64,000 bases of DNA from Thalassotalea euphylliae. GTDB lineage: Bacteria; Pseudomonadota; Gammaproteobacteria; Enterobacterales; Alteromonadaceae. Below are positions 27,865 through 35,725 of the stretch, piece by piece. The stretch is from contig NZ_QUOV01000001.1 of NCBI RefSeq assembly GCF_003390395.1, positions 1,922,001 to 1,986,000 of the forward strand, in the 5' to 3' direction. The notes beneath the pieces are model-generated. The model worked only from the letters and a program-made list of their open reading frames with translations. It made no database searches and was not told where the DNA came from. The position numbers and the translations under genes are program-made. Each line of letters starts with the position of its first letter. Position 1 is the first letter of the stretch.

Positions 27865-28941
27865 ATGGTCAGGTTTTTTAAAGACTGGTATACGCGCAAG
27901 TTTTCAGATCCGCATGCCGTCACGCTCGTGGTTATTCTGGTGACGGCGTTTTTGGCGGTATATTTCCTAAGCAGCTTGCTAATGCCAGTATTTGTGGCAA
28001 TGGCGATTGCCTTCTTACTTGATTTGCCAGTTAACCGCTTAACTAATGCCGGAATTAGCCACAGTTGGTCGGTGATTATGGTAGTTGCTGCATTTGTCGG
28101 TGTCTCGTTAATCACTTTCTTAGGGTTGATGCCAATAGTGTGGCAGCAAAGCACGAACTTGATGCAAGAAGTGCCGCATATGGTCACGGAAGGTCGTACT
28201 TATTTGATGACGTTACCGGAAAAATATCCAGAAATTGTTCAAGCTGAACAAATAGAGCATATGATTGCGCTGACAAACGACAAATTGTTGGAATGGGGAC
28301 AAGTGGCGATTGAGGCAACGTTAAACTCACTTTCTGACTTAGTCGCCTTGATTATTTATCTAATACTTGTGCCGATCATGATCTTCTTTTTCCTAAAAGA
28401 TAAGCGAGAATTACTGACAGGCTTTAGTCGATTTTTACCTAAAGAGCGTCGTATGGCGAGTCAAGTCGGTAAAGAAATGAATCAGCAGATCCTTAATTAC
28501 ATTCGCGGCAAATTAATTGAAATATTGATTATTGGCGCAGTAAGCACGGTGACCTTTATTTTTTTAGATTTACGCTATTCAGTGCTACTTGGCGTATTGG
28601 TTGGTTTGTCTGTACTCGTACCTTACGTTGGCGCAACCCTAGTAACCCTACCTGTGATGTTAGTGGCCTTGTTCCAATTTGGCGTTAGTCCAGAATTTGG
28701 ATACGTAATGCTAGCTTACGGAATTATTCAAGTACTCGACGGTAACTTGCTAGTACCGGTGTTGTTTTCCGAAGCGGTAAACTTACATCCGGTGACCATT
28801 ATCATCGCAGTTATCTTCTTTGGCGGTATGTGGGGCTTTTGGGGGGTATTTTTCGCTATTCCATTAGCAACATTAGTGAAAGCCGTTGTTAATGCGTTTC
28901 CAAATACGCCACTTGACGAGGAGCAGTCTGTAACTGCGTAA
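27865..28941 (+). CDS. perM: PerM-like AI-2E family transporter
   Basis: 358 residues, close to E. coli PerM (353). AI-2E family exporters have about seven or eight membrane segments; hydrophobic blocks are visible near 30-60, 75-95, 160-185, 215-235 and 255-340 with short loops. The C-terminal motif GNLLVPVLFSEAVNLHP is conserved in the family. The start chosen is the ATG with aggt upstream; an ATG 48 bases earlier would overlap the tusA-like gene. Positioned beside bepA, as in E. coli. Substrate not established. Confidence 0.88.
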   Translation: MVRFFKDWYTRKFSDPHAVTLVVILVTAFLAVYFLSSLLMPVFVAMAIAFLLDLPVNRLTNAGISHSWSVIMVVAAFVGVSLITFLGLMPIVWQQSTNLMQEVPHMVTEGRTYLMTLPEKYPEIVQAEQIEHMIALTNDKLLEWGQVAIEATLNSLSDLVALIIYLILVPIMIFFFLKDKRELLTGFSRFLPKERRMASQVGKEMNQQILNYIRGKLIEILIIGAVSTVTFIFLDLRYSVLLGVLVGLSVLVPYVGATLVTLPVMLVALFQFGVSPEFGYVMLAYGIIQVLDGNLLVPVLFSEAVNLHPVTIIIAVIFFGGMWGFWGVFFAIPLATLVKAVVNAFPNTPLDEEQSVTA

Positions 28942-28980
28942 CGTCGTTAAATTAGGCGAAACTTAGCTGCACGTAAAAAT

Positions 28981-29019
28981 AAAAAGCCCTGCTTGTTAAA
29001 CTCTCAAGCAGGGCTTTTT
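28981..29019. terminator. Bidirectional rho-independent terminator, perM/bcp
   Basis: Stem AAAAAGCCCTGCTTG / CAAGCAGGGCTTTTT with a 9-base loop; A-run on one side and T-run on the other make it work in both directions. It separates perM (rightward) and bcp (leftward). Confidence 0.93.
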
Positions 29020-29052
29020 GTCTGTAAAAGGTAAATGTAACCAGTAATAAGC

Positions 29053-29523
29053 TTATACTTGGTTAAGTACTTCTAATACGACTTCGTGATGGTTTTTCGT
29101 TTTAAACTTGTTAAATACGTGACTAATCTTTCCATCTAAGCCAATTAAAAAACTTAAACGGTGAATACCGTCGTATTCTTTGCCCATAAACTTTTTCAAT
29201 CCCCAAACACCGAAGTCATCAGCCACTTTGTGATCCACATCTGATAATAAAGTGAAGTTAAGCTCATCGCGCTGGCAAAATTTATCTAAACGTTTGCTTT
29301 CATCAGGGCTAATACCAAAGACAACCGTGTTTAGGTTGTCTAGCTCACTTTTACTATCTCTTAATCCTTGTGCTTGCACTGTACAACCAGGTGTCATTGC
29401 TTTTGGGTAAAAGTATACAAGTACTTGCTGCTTGCCGATGTAATCTTGTAATGATACCGCATCGCCGTTTTGGTCAGGTAACGTAAATAATGGGGCAGTA
29501 TCGCCAACTTGTAGTGTATTCAT
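29053..29523 (-). CDS. bcp: Thioredoxin-dependent peroxiredoxin (BCP type)
   Basis: 156 residues. The catalytic motif TPGCTVQAQGLRD gives the peroxidatic Cys47. In E. coli BCP the next Cys is in the same motif (TVQACGLRD), acting as resolving Cys; here that position (residue 52) is Gln. The enzyme may therefore use another Cys or an external thiol, like the 1-Cys peroxiredoxins. bcp-gcvR-dapA-bamC is a conserved neighbourhood, here split into two strands. Confidence 0.93.
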   Translation of the reverse strand: MNTLQVGDTAPLFTLPDQNGDAVSLQDYIGKQQVLVYFYPKAMTPGCTVQAQGLRDSKSELDNLNTVVFGISPDESKRLDKFCQRDELNFTLLSDVDHKVADDFGVWGLKKFMGKEYDGIHRLSFLIGLDGKISHVFNKFKTKNHHEVVLEVLNQV

Positions 29524-29582
29524 ATCTAAATCCTGCGTTATATTTGTTATAGCATTGCTGATGGTTGCACATAGCCGCCTAG

Positions 29583-30095
29583 CTACTGCTTATGGATACA
29601 GCCTTGAATATCGAACTGCTGGCAAAGTTCTAAAAAGTCAGTTTCGATAGTATCAATACTCGTGTCTTGATTGACCGTAAATTCAATGCTGGCACTCATA
29701 TTGTTGGTAACAGGGTCAATATCTGACTTTAATGACGAGATATCTATCTGTCGATTTGCGAAAAAAGCGGTAACCGCTTTTAAAATACCTGGCTGATCAA
29801 TCCCAGTGTATTCTGCCGAGTACATTTGAGTCTTATCGAGCGTATGGTAGCCAGAGGTACGTTTCATCATGGTGATAAGTTCAAGCTCAACGGCCATGGC
29901 GGGCAAACGCGCTTCAATTTGATTGATTGCACGCATGTCGCCTTGCAGTAACATGATGAAGGAAAATTCTTTACCAAATATCGCCATACGACTGTCAAGA
30001 ATATTACATTCACACTCGCTTGCTAGGTTAGTAAGCTCACTGACACTACCGTTTCTATCTGCGCCCATGGCAGTTAGTACAAGATATTGAGACAT
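29583..30095 (-). CDS. gcvR: Glycine cleavage system transcriptional repressor GcvR
   Basis: 170 residues, built from two ACT domains (about 4-75 and 90-165), with the characteristic TAMGADRNGSVSEL and YTGIDQPGILKAV openings. GcvR binds GcvA and modulates the gcv operon in response to glycine. It lies beside bcp, 59 bases upstream, and is divergent from dapA, as in enterobacteria. The gcv operon itself is not in the window. Confidence 0.92.
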   Translation of the reverse strand: MSQYLVLTAMGADRNGSVSELTNLASECECNILDSRMAIFGKEFSFIMLLQGDMRAINQIEARLPAMAVELELITMMKRTSGYHTLDKTQMYSAEYTGIDQPGILKAVTAFFANRQIDISSLKSDIDPVTNNMSASIEFTVNQDTSIDTIETDFLELCQQFDIQGCIHKQ

Positions 30096-30299
30096 TCGTC
30101 GCCGTTTTTTGAATAAATAAAGGGCGGCATTGTAACTTACTTAACCTTAAATTATTAGTTACCTACAAAAAATTATCGCTAACGGTGGAATTATCGCCAC
30201 AAATCACCGACTAAGCGGCTTTCACCTTGTTATTAGCATGGCTGCCAAGTACCATGAGCGCAGTTTGTTGTAGTGAAAATAGTTAACAAGTTTACGGGT

Positions 30300-31202
30300 A
30301 TGTTTAGAGGAAGCATTGTCGCTTTAATTACGCCATTTACCGAGCAAGGGCAAATAGACTATAGCGCCTTAGCTCAGTTGATTGATTGGCATATAGCTCA
30401 AGGTTCGCAAGGGCTGGTAATTGCTGGAACAACGGGTGAGTCTGCTACCTTATCAGATAATGAAAAAATTGAGCTGGCCCGCTTTAGCGCAAAACAGAGC
30501 GCAAAACATAGTGCAGGGCGTATTCAGGTGCTTGTCGGTAATGGTTCCAATGCCACAGCGCACGCTGTTGAACTTACTAAGCAACTCAACGATACCGGTA
30601 TCGATGGCTACTTAACGGTCACCCCGTATTACAACAAGCCAACTGAACAAGGTTTACTAGCACACTACAGCGCGATTAACGCAGCGAGCGAATTACCCAT
30701 ACTGCTTTACAATGTGCCAAGTCGCACGAGCTGTGATTTATCGCCAAAGCTTGTCAGCCTGCTTGCGGAACTATCTCACGTTTGCGGCATCAAAGATGCG
30801 TCAGGTGAACTATCTCGCATAGATGAACATCGCCAGTTATGCCCAGAAAACTTCGCGCTGCTTAGCGGTGACGACGAATCTGGCACAGAGTTTTGTAAAC
30901 TCGGTGGTGACGGTGTAATATCAGTGACCGCTAATGTGATGCCAAAGGCAATGGCGCAAATACAGCAGCTTATAGAACAAGAAAAATTCCAGCAAGCTGA
31001 GTTAATTGACCAGCAGTTGGCAAAATTACATAAAAATTTATTTGTTGAGTCAAATCCAATCCCAGTTAAGTGGGCGATGAGCGCAATAAACCGTTTACCT
31101 AGCGCACATATGCGTTTGCCTTTATGCCAATTAACTCCTGCAGGGCAGGCTGTTATGTCGGCAACGTTAACTGACTTAACACAACATTTTCAGGAGATTT
31201 AA
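30300..31202 (+). CDS. dapA: 4-hydroxy-tetrahydrodipicolinate synthase
   Basis: 300 residues, typical. It condenses pyruvate with aspartate semialdehyde, committing carbon to DAP and lysine. The TTGES motif (AGTTGESATL), YNVPSRT and GIKDASG with the Schiff-base Lys are intact. The ATG used here aligns with the known N-terminus (MFRGSIVALITPF); a GTG 27 bases earlier is possible but less likely. The stop overlaps the bamC start (TAATG), which couples the two. Confidence 0.96.
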   Translation: MFRGSIVALITPFTEQGQIDYSALAQLIDWHIAQGSQGLVIAGTTGESATLSDNEKIELARFSAKQSAKHSAGRIQVLVGNGSNATAHAVELTKQLNDTGIDGYLTVTPYYNKPTEQGLLAHYSAINAASELPILLYNVPSRTSCDLSPKLVSLLAELSHVCGIKDASGELSRIDEHRQLCPENFALLSGDDESGTEFCKLGGDGVISVTANVMPKAMAQIQQLIEQEKFQQAELIDQQLAKLHKNLFVESNPIPVKWAMSAINRLPSAHMRLPLCQLTPAGQAVMSATLTDLTQHFQEI

Positions 31203-32287
31203 TGAGTCGTCGTAGTCTTTTATTATCGGTATTAGCACTTTCCGTTTCGGCATGTAGTAGTGTTCGTCATAACCAAGCTTCCGGCGATTTTGAATATGCA
31301 ACTGGCGAAGAAGCAACGCCATTAGTCGTGCCGCAGTCGCTAGATAAGCCAGCAGCGAAGAGCGACTTTAAGGTTGCTAATGTTAAAATTACCCAAGGTC
31401 CAGTGGGTCAAGCCGTAGATGTTCGAGCACCATCGCTGGTTTTGCCTATCGCAGCATCTTCGCGTGTTGTGCCAGAAAATGATGATGCCATTATTTGGTT
31501 TGATAAAGTGCTTGAAGACAAGGACTTGGCAGAATTCATTGAATTAGCCGTTAAAGATACCTTGCTGGAAAGCAGTGTTGAGCTTAATAGCCTTGCTGAT
31601 AAACCGTTATCATTTGAGTCTGATTGGTTTCACAGTGAAGAAGAGTCAGGCTGGATCTTCAAACAAGTAGACGCCTCTGAAAGTATGCGTTTTCGCTTTG
31701 ACCTAACAACTAAGCCACATGGTCGTAGCGTTTCATTGCAAGTCTCGATGATTGACTATATGAAAACCGACCAATCAGGCTCAACTAAAACACCAAACAT
31801 TATTGACAAGCATCGCGCGGAAATGGCGTTGCTTAATGAAGTTACAGCAACTGTTGATTATAAATATCGATTGCAGCAACGAGAAAATCGCTTAATGCGC
31901 GCTAATCAAAAATTAGTCACTGTGGGTGAAAACCCTCAGGGTGAAGCGGCTTACGTGGTTGAAATGGAAACAGACTTGTTATGGTCAAACCTACCGATCT
32001 TTTTTGAACGATACGGTTTTGATATTGCTGACTTGAATGAAAGTAAAAAGATTTACTTTGTCGACTTCACGAAACCAGATATTAGCCTTTGGGATCGAAT
32101 TTGGGGCGATGATGTGCCGGTTATTGATCTTGGCAACGCCAGCTACCAATTCCACTTGAAACCCTTGGCTGAATCGCAAAGCACCGCACTAACCATTTAC
32201 AATAGTGAACAACAAGCATTAACGAAAGAAGTGTTAGAGCAAATCTTCCCAGTAATGGAACCTGCGCTTTCTTTCCGAGATTTGTAA
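31202..32287 (+). CDS. bamC: Outer-membrane assembly lipoprotein BamC
   Basis: 361 residues. The signal peptide ends in the lipobox SVSAC; the unstructured N-terminal segment after it (residues 20-95) is Pro/Ala-rich and includes TPLVVPQSLDKP, the part that binds BamD in E. coli. Two helix-grip domains follow. It is a BAM accessory component. Translationally linked to dapA through TAATG, as in E. coli. Confidence 0.94.
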   Translation: MSRRSLLLSVLALSVSACSSVRHNQASGDFEYATGEEATPLVVPQSLDKPAAKSDFKVANVKITQGPVGQAVDVRAPSLVLPIAASSRVVPENDDAIIWFDKVLEDKDLAEFIELAVKDTLLESSVELNSLADKPLSFESDWFHSEEESGWIFKQVDASESMRFRFDLTTKPHGRSVSLQVSMIDYMKTDQSGSTKTPNIIDKHRAEMALLNEVTATVDYKYRLQQRENRLMRANQKLVTVGENPQGEAAYVVEMETDLLWSNLPIFFERYGFDIADLNESKKIYFVDFTKPDISLWDRIWGDDVPVIDLGNASYQFHLKPLAESQSTALTIYNSEQQALTKEVLEQIFPVMEPALSFRDL

Positions 32288-32321
32288 GCGTATTACTGAG
32301 TGCTAACAAGTAATACATAAC

Positions 32322-32348
32322 AAAAAACTCCGTTTATCGGAGTTTTTT
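32322..32348 (+). terminator. Rho-independent terminator after bamC
   Basis: An 11-bp stem AAAAAACTCCG / CGGAGTTTTTT with a 5-base loop, beginning 35 bases beyond the bamC stop. A/T-runs on both sides could also end leftward transcription. Confidence 0.9.
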
Positions 32349-32440
32349 GCTTTTAAGGAATTGTTTCGCCTGAATGATGACGTCGTCTAGTGCTTGTTAT
32401 TTAGGTTATTCCACTGCTTACGCGCAAAAACTTAAGCGGC

Positions 32441-32641
32441 TTATAAGTTTTTTGTTTTGTTAAAGCTAGGTAATGCGTCATCTTGCGCTTTTTTCGGACT
32501 GCGTGGTAAGGTTTCTTCCAAGTCGTTCAAGCCTTTTTTACGCATTGGTTTTTGTGCTGTTTTATGCACTGTACTAAAGTTACCAACGATAAATAAAAAT
32601 ACCGCCACGATAATAAGAATAACTACCCAATGATTATCCAT
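32441..32641 (-). CDS. Small single-span membrane protein (DUF2897-like)
   Basis: 66 residues, one membrane helix (residues 4-22) followed by a polar, basic tail. It starts inside the end of the M15 peptidase gene (8-base overlap) with ggag ten bases upstream. It occupies the same place as short membrane proteins near dapE in other gammaproteobacteria (DUF2897 in Vibrio, YpfN in E. coli). That is a positional and size match, not a firm family call. Role unknown. Confidence 0.6.
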   Translation of the reverse strand: MDNHWVVILIIVAVFLFIVGNFSTVHKTAQKPMRKKGLNDLEETLPRSPKKAQDDALPSFNKTKNL

Positions 32642-33326
32642 GCGGATAAGCTCCAATATTCATAATATAAGTGTCGTAGAGTTCGTCTAAATTGCTCAAA
32701 ATAGCCGATTTCCCGGCAATTTCTGCCTGTGCAATACAATCGGCTAGGCAATCTAGGGTTAAGCTAGTTTGAAAATCACTTGCACTGTCAAAATGCGAGA
32801 TATGCCAAGGCTCTGCGGCAACGCCACCTCGGTATTTATCGTAAGGAAAGAAAAAACCAAAGTCACTAGCGTGCTGAGCAAGCCATGTACTTAACCGGTG
32901 CATTGGCCCGCCTGCCTGGTATTCCCATTGCTCAAGCTTAAGCGTTTGATTGTCACTAAGCAGGTTACTTGCGTAAACGTCTAGGTCTGTACCCCAATGA
33001 TGGCGGCTGGCGCCGGGCAGGGCAGAGAATAACATAATAGCTTTGATTTTTTCTAAATCGCTAAGCGAGCTAATATTGACTGCTTGCTCATTGATATCAA
33101 GCACAGGCAGTTCGCTATTAAACTTTCTATTCCAGATACTCAACTGTCGCTCAAAAGAGCGGAAGCTGCTGGCAAGTGTTAATGTTAATTGCTCGTGAGC
33201 GGCGGCTTCAACCATGGATTGCCAAGCATGGTACACCTGATGGTTTATGCCGTGACGTTCATCCAGCCATTGAATATGCTGGGCTTCCATACCTGTTGCC
33301 GCTGTTACAGTTATCGATTTAGTCAA
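32634..33326 (-). CDS. M15 family peptidase (D-alanyl-D-alanine carboxypeptidase-like)
   Basis: 230 residues. The VanY/M15B motifs are intact: ASSFRSFERQLSIWN, SRHHWGTDLDVY with the Zn His/Asp, and AEPWHISHF with Glu and the third His ligand. These zinc enzymes cut the D-Ala-D-Ala end of peptidoglycan stem peptides. A TTG start is used, since the conserved N-terminus (TG...EAQHIQWL) begins before the first ATG. No signal peptide is visible, so it may act in the cytoplasm on recycled peptides. It is 86 bases downstream of dapE. Confidence 0.85.
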   Translation of the reverse strand: MTKSITVTAATGMEAQHIQWLDERHGINHQVYHAWQSMVEAAAHEQLTLTLASSFRSFERQLSIWNRKFNSELPVLDINEQAVNISSLSDLEKIKAIMLFSALPGASRHHWGTDLDVYASNLLSDNQTLKLEQWEYQAGGPMHRLSTWLAQHASDFGFFFPYDKYRGGVAAEPWHISHFDSASDFQTSLTLDCLADCIAQAEIAGKSAILSNLDELYDTYIMNIGAYPHG

Positions 33327-33412
33327 ATTTCACTCGTTTATACAATTCGCTCAGTGTCTTTGGGAAAATTATTCGGCTTATTTACCCTGCTGAAAAGGGT
33401 GTGTTAGGCGTG

Positions 33413-34558
33413 CTAAGCAGCGCCTTTGGGGCACAAAATATTGACCATGCTGTGATAATAAATATCGACAAGCTTAATTAAATCGTCACAAGAAACGCAT
33501 TCGTTCACTTGATGAATTGTCGCATTGCATGGACCAAGCTCGATAACTTCTGCACCTGTAGGTGCAATAAATCGGCCGTCAGAGGTACCGCCAGATGTCG
33601 AAAGCTCAGTTGCTTGCCCCGTTACCTGTTCAATTGCATTTACCACGCCGTCCAATAAAACGCCGGGCTCGGTAATGAATGGTTTACCGTTGTATGTCCA
33701 TTTAATGTCGTAATCAAGCTGGTGACGAGTCAGGATTTCATTAACGCGATCAACAATCGTTTGGTCGTCTAATTCTGTGCTGTAACGTAAATTAAACAGC
33801 GCAGTCAGCTGACCCGGTACGACATTAGTCGCGCCCGTTCCACTGTGGATGTTGGTTAACTGAAAACTGGTGGCAGGAAAGTAATCATTACCTTGATCCC
33901 ATTCAGTCTGACTAAGCTCAGCTAACGCAGGGGCGGCAAGGTGAATGGGGTTAATGACATGATCAGGGTACGCAACGTGACCTTGTTTGCCTTTGATCAC
34001 TAACTCGCCAGAAATAGAGCCACGACGTCCATTTTTAACCACATCACCAACTTGGTGCGAACTTGATGGCTCACCAACAATGCAGTGATCTATCTTTTCA
34101 TTGCGCGCTTCAAGCGTGTCAATGACGCGCGTGGTGCCATTGATAAACGGTCCTTCTTCGTCACTGGTAATTAAAAAGCTAATAGAGCCCTGATGATCAG
34201 GGTGATCGGTAACAAAGCGCTCAGTGGCCACTATCATTGCAGCCAGCGAACTTTTCATATCGGCAGCGCCACGACCGTAAAGCATACTATTATGGATAAC
34301 TGGGTTAAAAGGCGCGGTGTTCCACTGCGTTAAGTCACCGGGTGGCACAACATCGGTATGGCCAGCGAAGCAAAATAACGGTTGTTGTTGGCCTTTTCTT
34401 GCCCACATATTGGTTGTGTCTTCAAACACTAAACTTTCAATGTCAAAGCCAAGCGGTGCTAATCGCTCAGCCATTAACTGCTGGCAACCCGCGTCTTCTG
34501 GCGTGACAGATTCACGTGCAATTAACGCTTTCGCGAGCTCAATAACTGGATGGTTCAT
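33413..34558 (-). CDS. dapE: Succinyl-diaminopimelate desuccinylase
   Basis: 381 residues (375 in E. coli). It makes LL-DAP for lysine and peptidoglycan. The dinuclear zinc site is intact: [12 protein letters not shown], the [13 protein letters not shown] loop, and [11 protein letters not shown] with the catalytic Glu. Its ATG overlaps the stop of the arsC-like yffB gene by one base. In E. coli yffB and dapE have the same order. Confidence 0.96.
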   Translation of the reverse strand: MNHPVIELAKALIARESVTPEDAGCQQLMAERLAPLGFDIESLVFEDTTNMWARKGQQQPLFCFAGHTDVVPPGDLTQWNTAPFNPVIHNSMLYGRGAADMKSSLAAMIVATERFVTDHPDHQGSISFLITSDEEGPFINGTTRVIDTLEARNEKIDHCIVGEPSSSHQVGDVVKNGRRGSISGELVIKGKQGHVAYPDHVINPIHLAAPALAELSQTEWDQGNDYFPATSFQLTNIHSGTGATNVVPGQLTALFNLRYSTELDDQTIVDRVNEILTRHQLDYDIKWTYNGKPFITEPGVLLDGVVNAIEQVTGQATELSTSGGTSDGRFIAPTGAEVIELGPCNATIHQVNECVSCDDLIKLVDIYYHSMVNILCPKGAA

Positions 34559-34902
34559 TATAAAAATTTGTCAGCGAAAATATCTGCTTTAAAGCCTACC
34601 ACAACTTGTTCGTTAACAAGAGTGACTGGGCGTTTGATGAGCGTGGGCTCTGCTAGCATAGCGGCTTTGGCAGTCGCTTCGTTTAAGTTATTTTTAATAT
34701 CGTCGGCTAAATTACGAAAACTGGTACTGCGTTTATTAAGTAATTGCTCCCAAGTTGCTTTTTCAAGCAAAGAAGTCAGTAGCTCATCACTTAGGCCGTC
34801 TTTGCGAAAGTCGTGGAAGTCGTGCTCAATATTTTGCTCTGCTAACCATTTTCTTGCTTTTTTTACTGTGTCACAGTTTGGAATGCCGTATAGGGTTGTC
34901 AT
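34558..34902 (-). CDS. yffB: ArsC/Spx-family protein (YffB-like)
   Basis: 114 residues with a thioredoxin-like fold. The Cys motif is [15 protein letters not shown], with one Cys, and the later KRPVTLVNE segment is characteristic of YffB. Role in vivo is unknown; it may be glutathione-linked. It overlaps dapE by one base, as in other gammaproteobacteria. The second ArsC-family protein in the window is the YfgD-like one near bepA; the two are not close paralogues. Confidence 0.88.
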   Translation of the reverse strand: MTTLYGIPNCDTVKKARKWLAEQNIEHDFHDFRKDGLSDELLTSLLEKATWEQLLNKRSTSFRNLADDIKNNLNEATAKAAMLAEPTLIKRPVTLVNEQVVVGFKADIFADKFL

Positions 34903-34903
34903 G

Positions 34904-35296
34904 TTAGTCTCTTATAATGCTGTAATTATTATGGCCAAGGGCATCAATGGCTTTATTGATTAGGTTATCTTTCACCAGAATATAATCAGTGTCGAACGTC
35001 GAAATCGCGAATATACTGATTTTCTCAGCCGCTAGAATACTTGAAATACGGGATAAAATACCCGTTAGGCTAAAGCCCAAAGGGCCGACAACTTCCAAAG
35101 CTCGCCAATCTTTTTCCACATCTTCACTGTCCAGAGTAATGGCTTGCGGCAACACCAATGATACTTCGTCGTAAGTTTTGGCAATAAAGTAAATAGGCGC
35201 TGAAAAAGCTTCCGGTGGAATGGTACTTTCTGGCGCTAAACTATGTATCGCAAAGGTTTCCGAGAGCAATTGTAATGTCAGAGTGTTACTGGTCAT
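34904..35296 (-). CDS. ACT-domain protein (CASTOR-like)
   Basis: About 130 residues with two ACT-type halves: LTLQLLSETFAIHSLAPES and the C-terminal SLTGILSRISSILAAEKISIFAISTFDTDYILVK. This pattern is typical of small ACT proteins that bind amino acids. An ATG 21 bases upstream would add 7 residues; neither start has a good ribosome site, and the shorter one aligns better with relatives. It stands 1 base before yffB, so the ACT-yffB-dapE genes are likely an operon. Confidence 0.75.
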   Translation of the reverse strand: MTSNTLTLQLLSETFAIHSLAPESTIPPEAFSAPIYFIAKTYDEVSLVLPQAITLDSEDVEKDWRALEVVGPLGFSLTGILSRISSILAAEKISIFAISTFDTDYILVKDNLINKAIDALGHNNYSIIRD

Positions 35297-35503
35297 ATTT
35301 GCGTCTATTGTCGGCATTAAAGAGTTTGTATCTTAGCAAGTTTTACCGCTGTTGACTAACCGCTGGTTTTAGCGATTTGTATACAAGAATTATAGTTTTA
35401 TGCAGTTAAGCGTAAATTTGAGCGAAAACACCTAAAAAGCTTAGGTAAAGATCGCTTTTTAACGCCAGTAAATTGCCAAGTTGCTCAAATTGGGTAAAAA
35501 ATG

Positions 35504-35526
35504 ATATCCACAAAACCTGTGGATAA
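35504..35526. promoter_or_regulatory. Inverted pair of DnaA-box-like sites
   Basis: The sequence reads ATATCCACA, 5 bases, TGTGGATAA. The second half is a perfect E. coli-type DnaA box (TTATCCACA in reverse), and the first differs from it by one base. Together they form an 8-bp inverted repeat. DnaA may bind here and affect the nearby ACT-yffB-dapE promoter, or the site may titrate DnaA. Confidence 0.55.
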
Positions 35527-35636
35527 GTTTGTTAGCAAACCATGGGAAAGGTTTAAAGCTTATGAATTATAAAGGAAAATATAATGGCTCGTTTTTTGAC
35601 TAGTTAAACATCAGCAAAAAACAGGATAAAAGGGTT

Positions 35637-35665
35637 AAAAATAGCGGCTTTTATCAAAGCCGCTA
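35637..35665 (-). terminator. Rho-independent terminator after pta
   Basis: A perfect 10-bp stem TAGCGGCTTT / AAAGCCGCTA with a TATC loop. Read leftward, it is followed by a T-run. It begins about 60 bases beyond the pta stop codon. Confidence 0.9.
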
Positions 35666-35725
35666 CAATTTGGTGCATCATAACCAATTAAATTAGCTTG
35701 ATATGGCGAAAAGTGTCAGACTTTT

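Larger units (their letters stand above)
35297..35725. other. Intergenic region between pta and the ACT gene
   Basis: About 430 bases, holding the pta terminator (35637-35665), a pair of inverted DnaA boxes (35504-35526), and presumably the promoter for the ACT-yffB-dapE operon. The rest is AT-rich without clear features. Confidence 0.5.
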
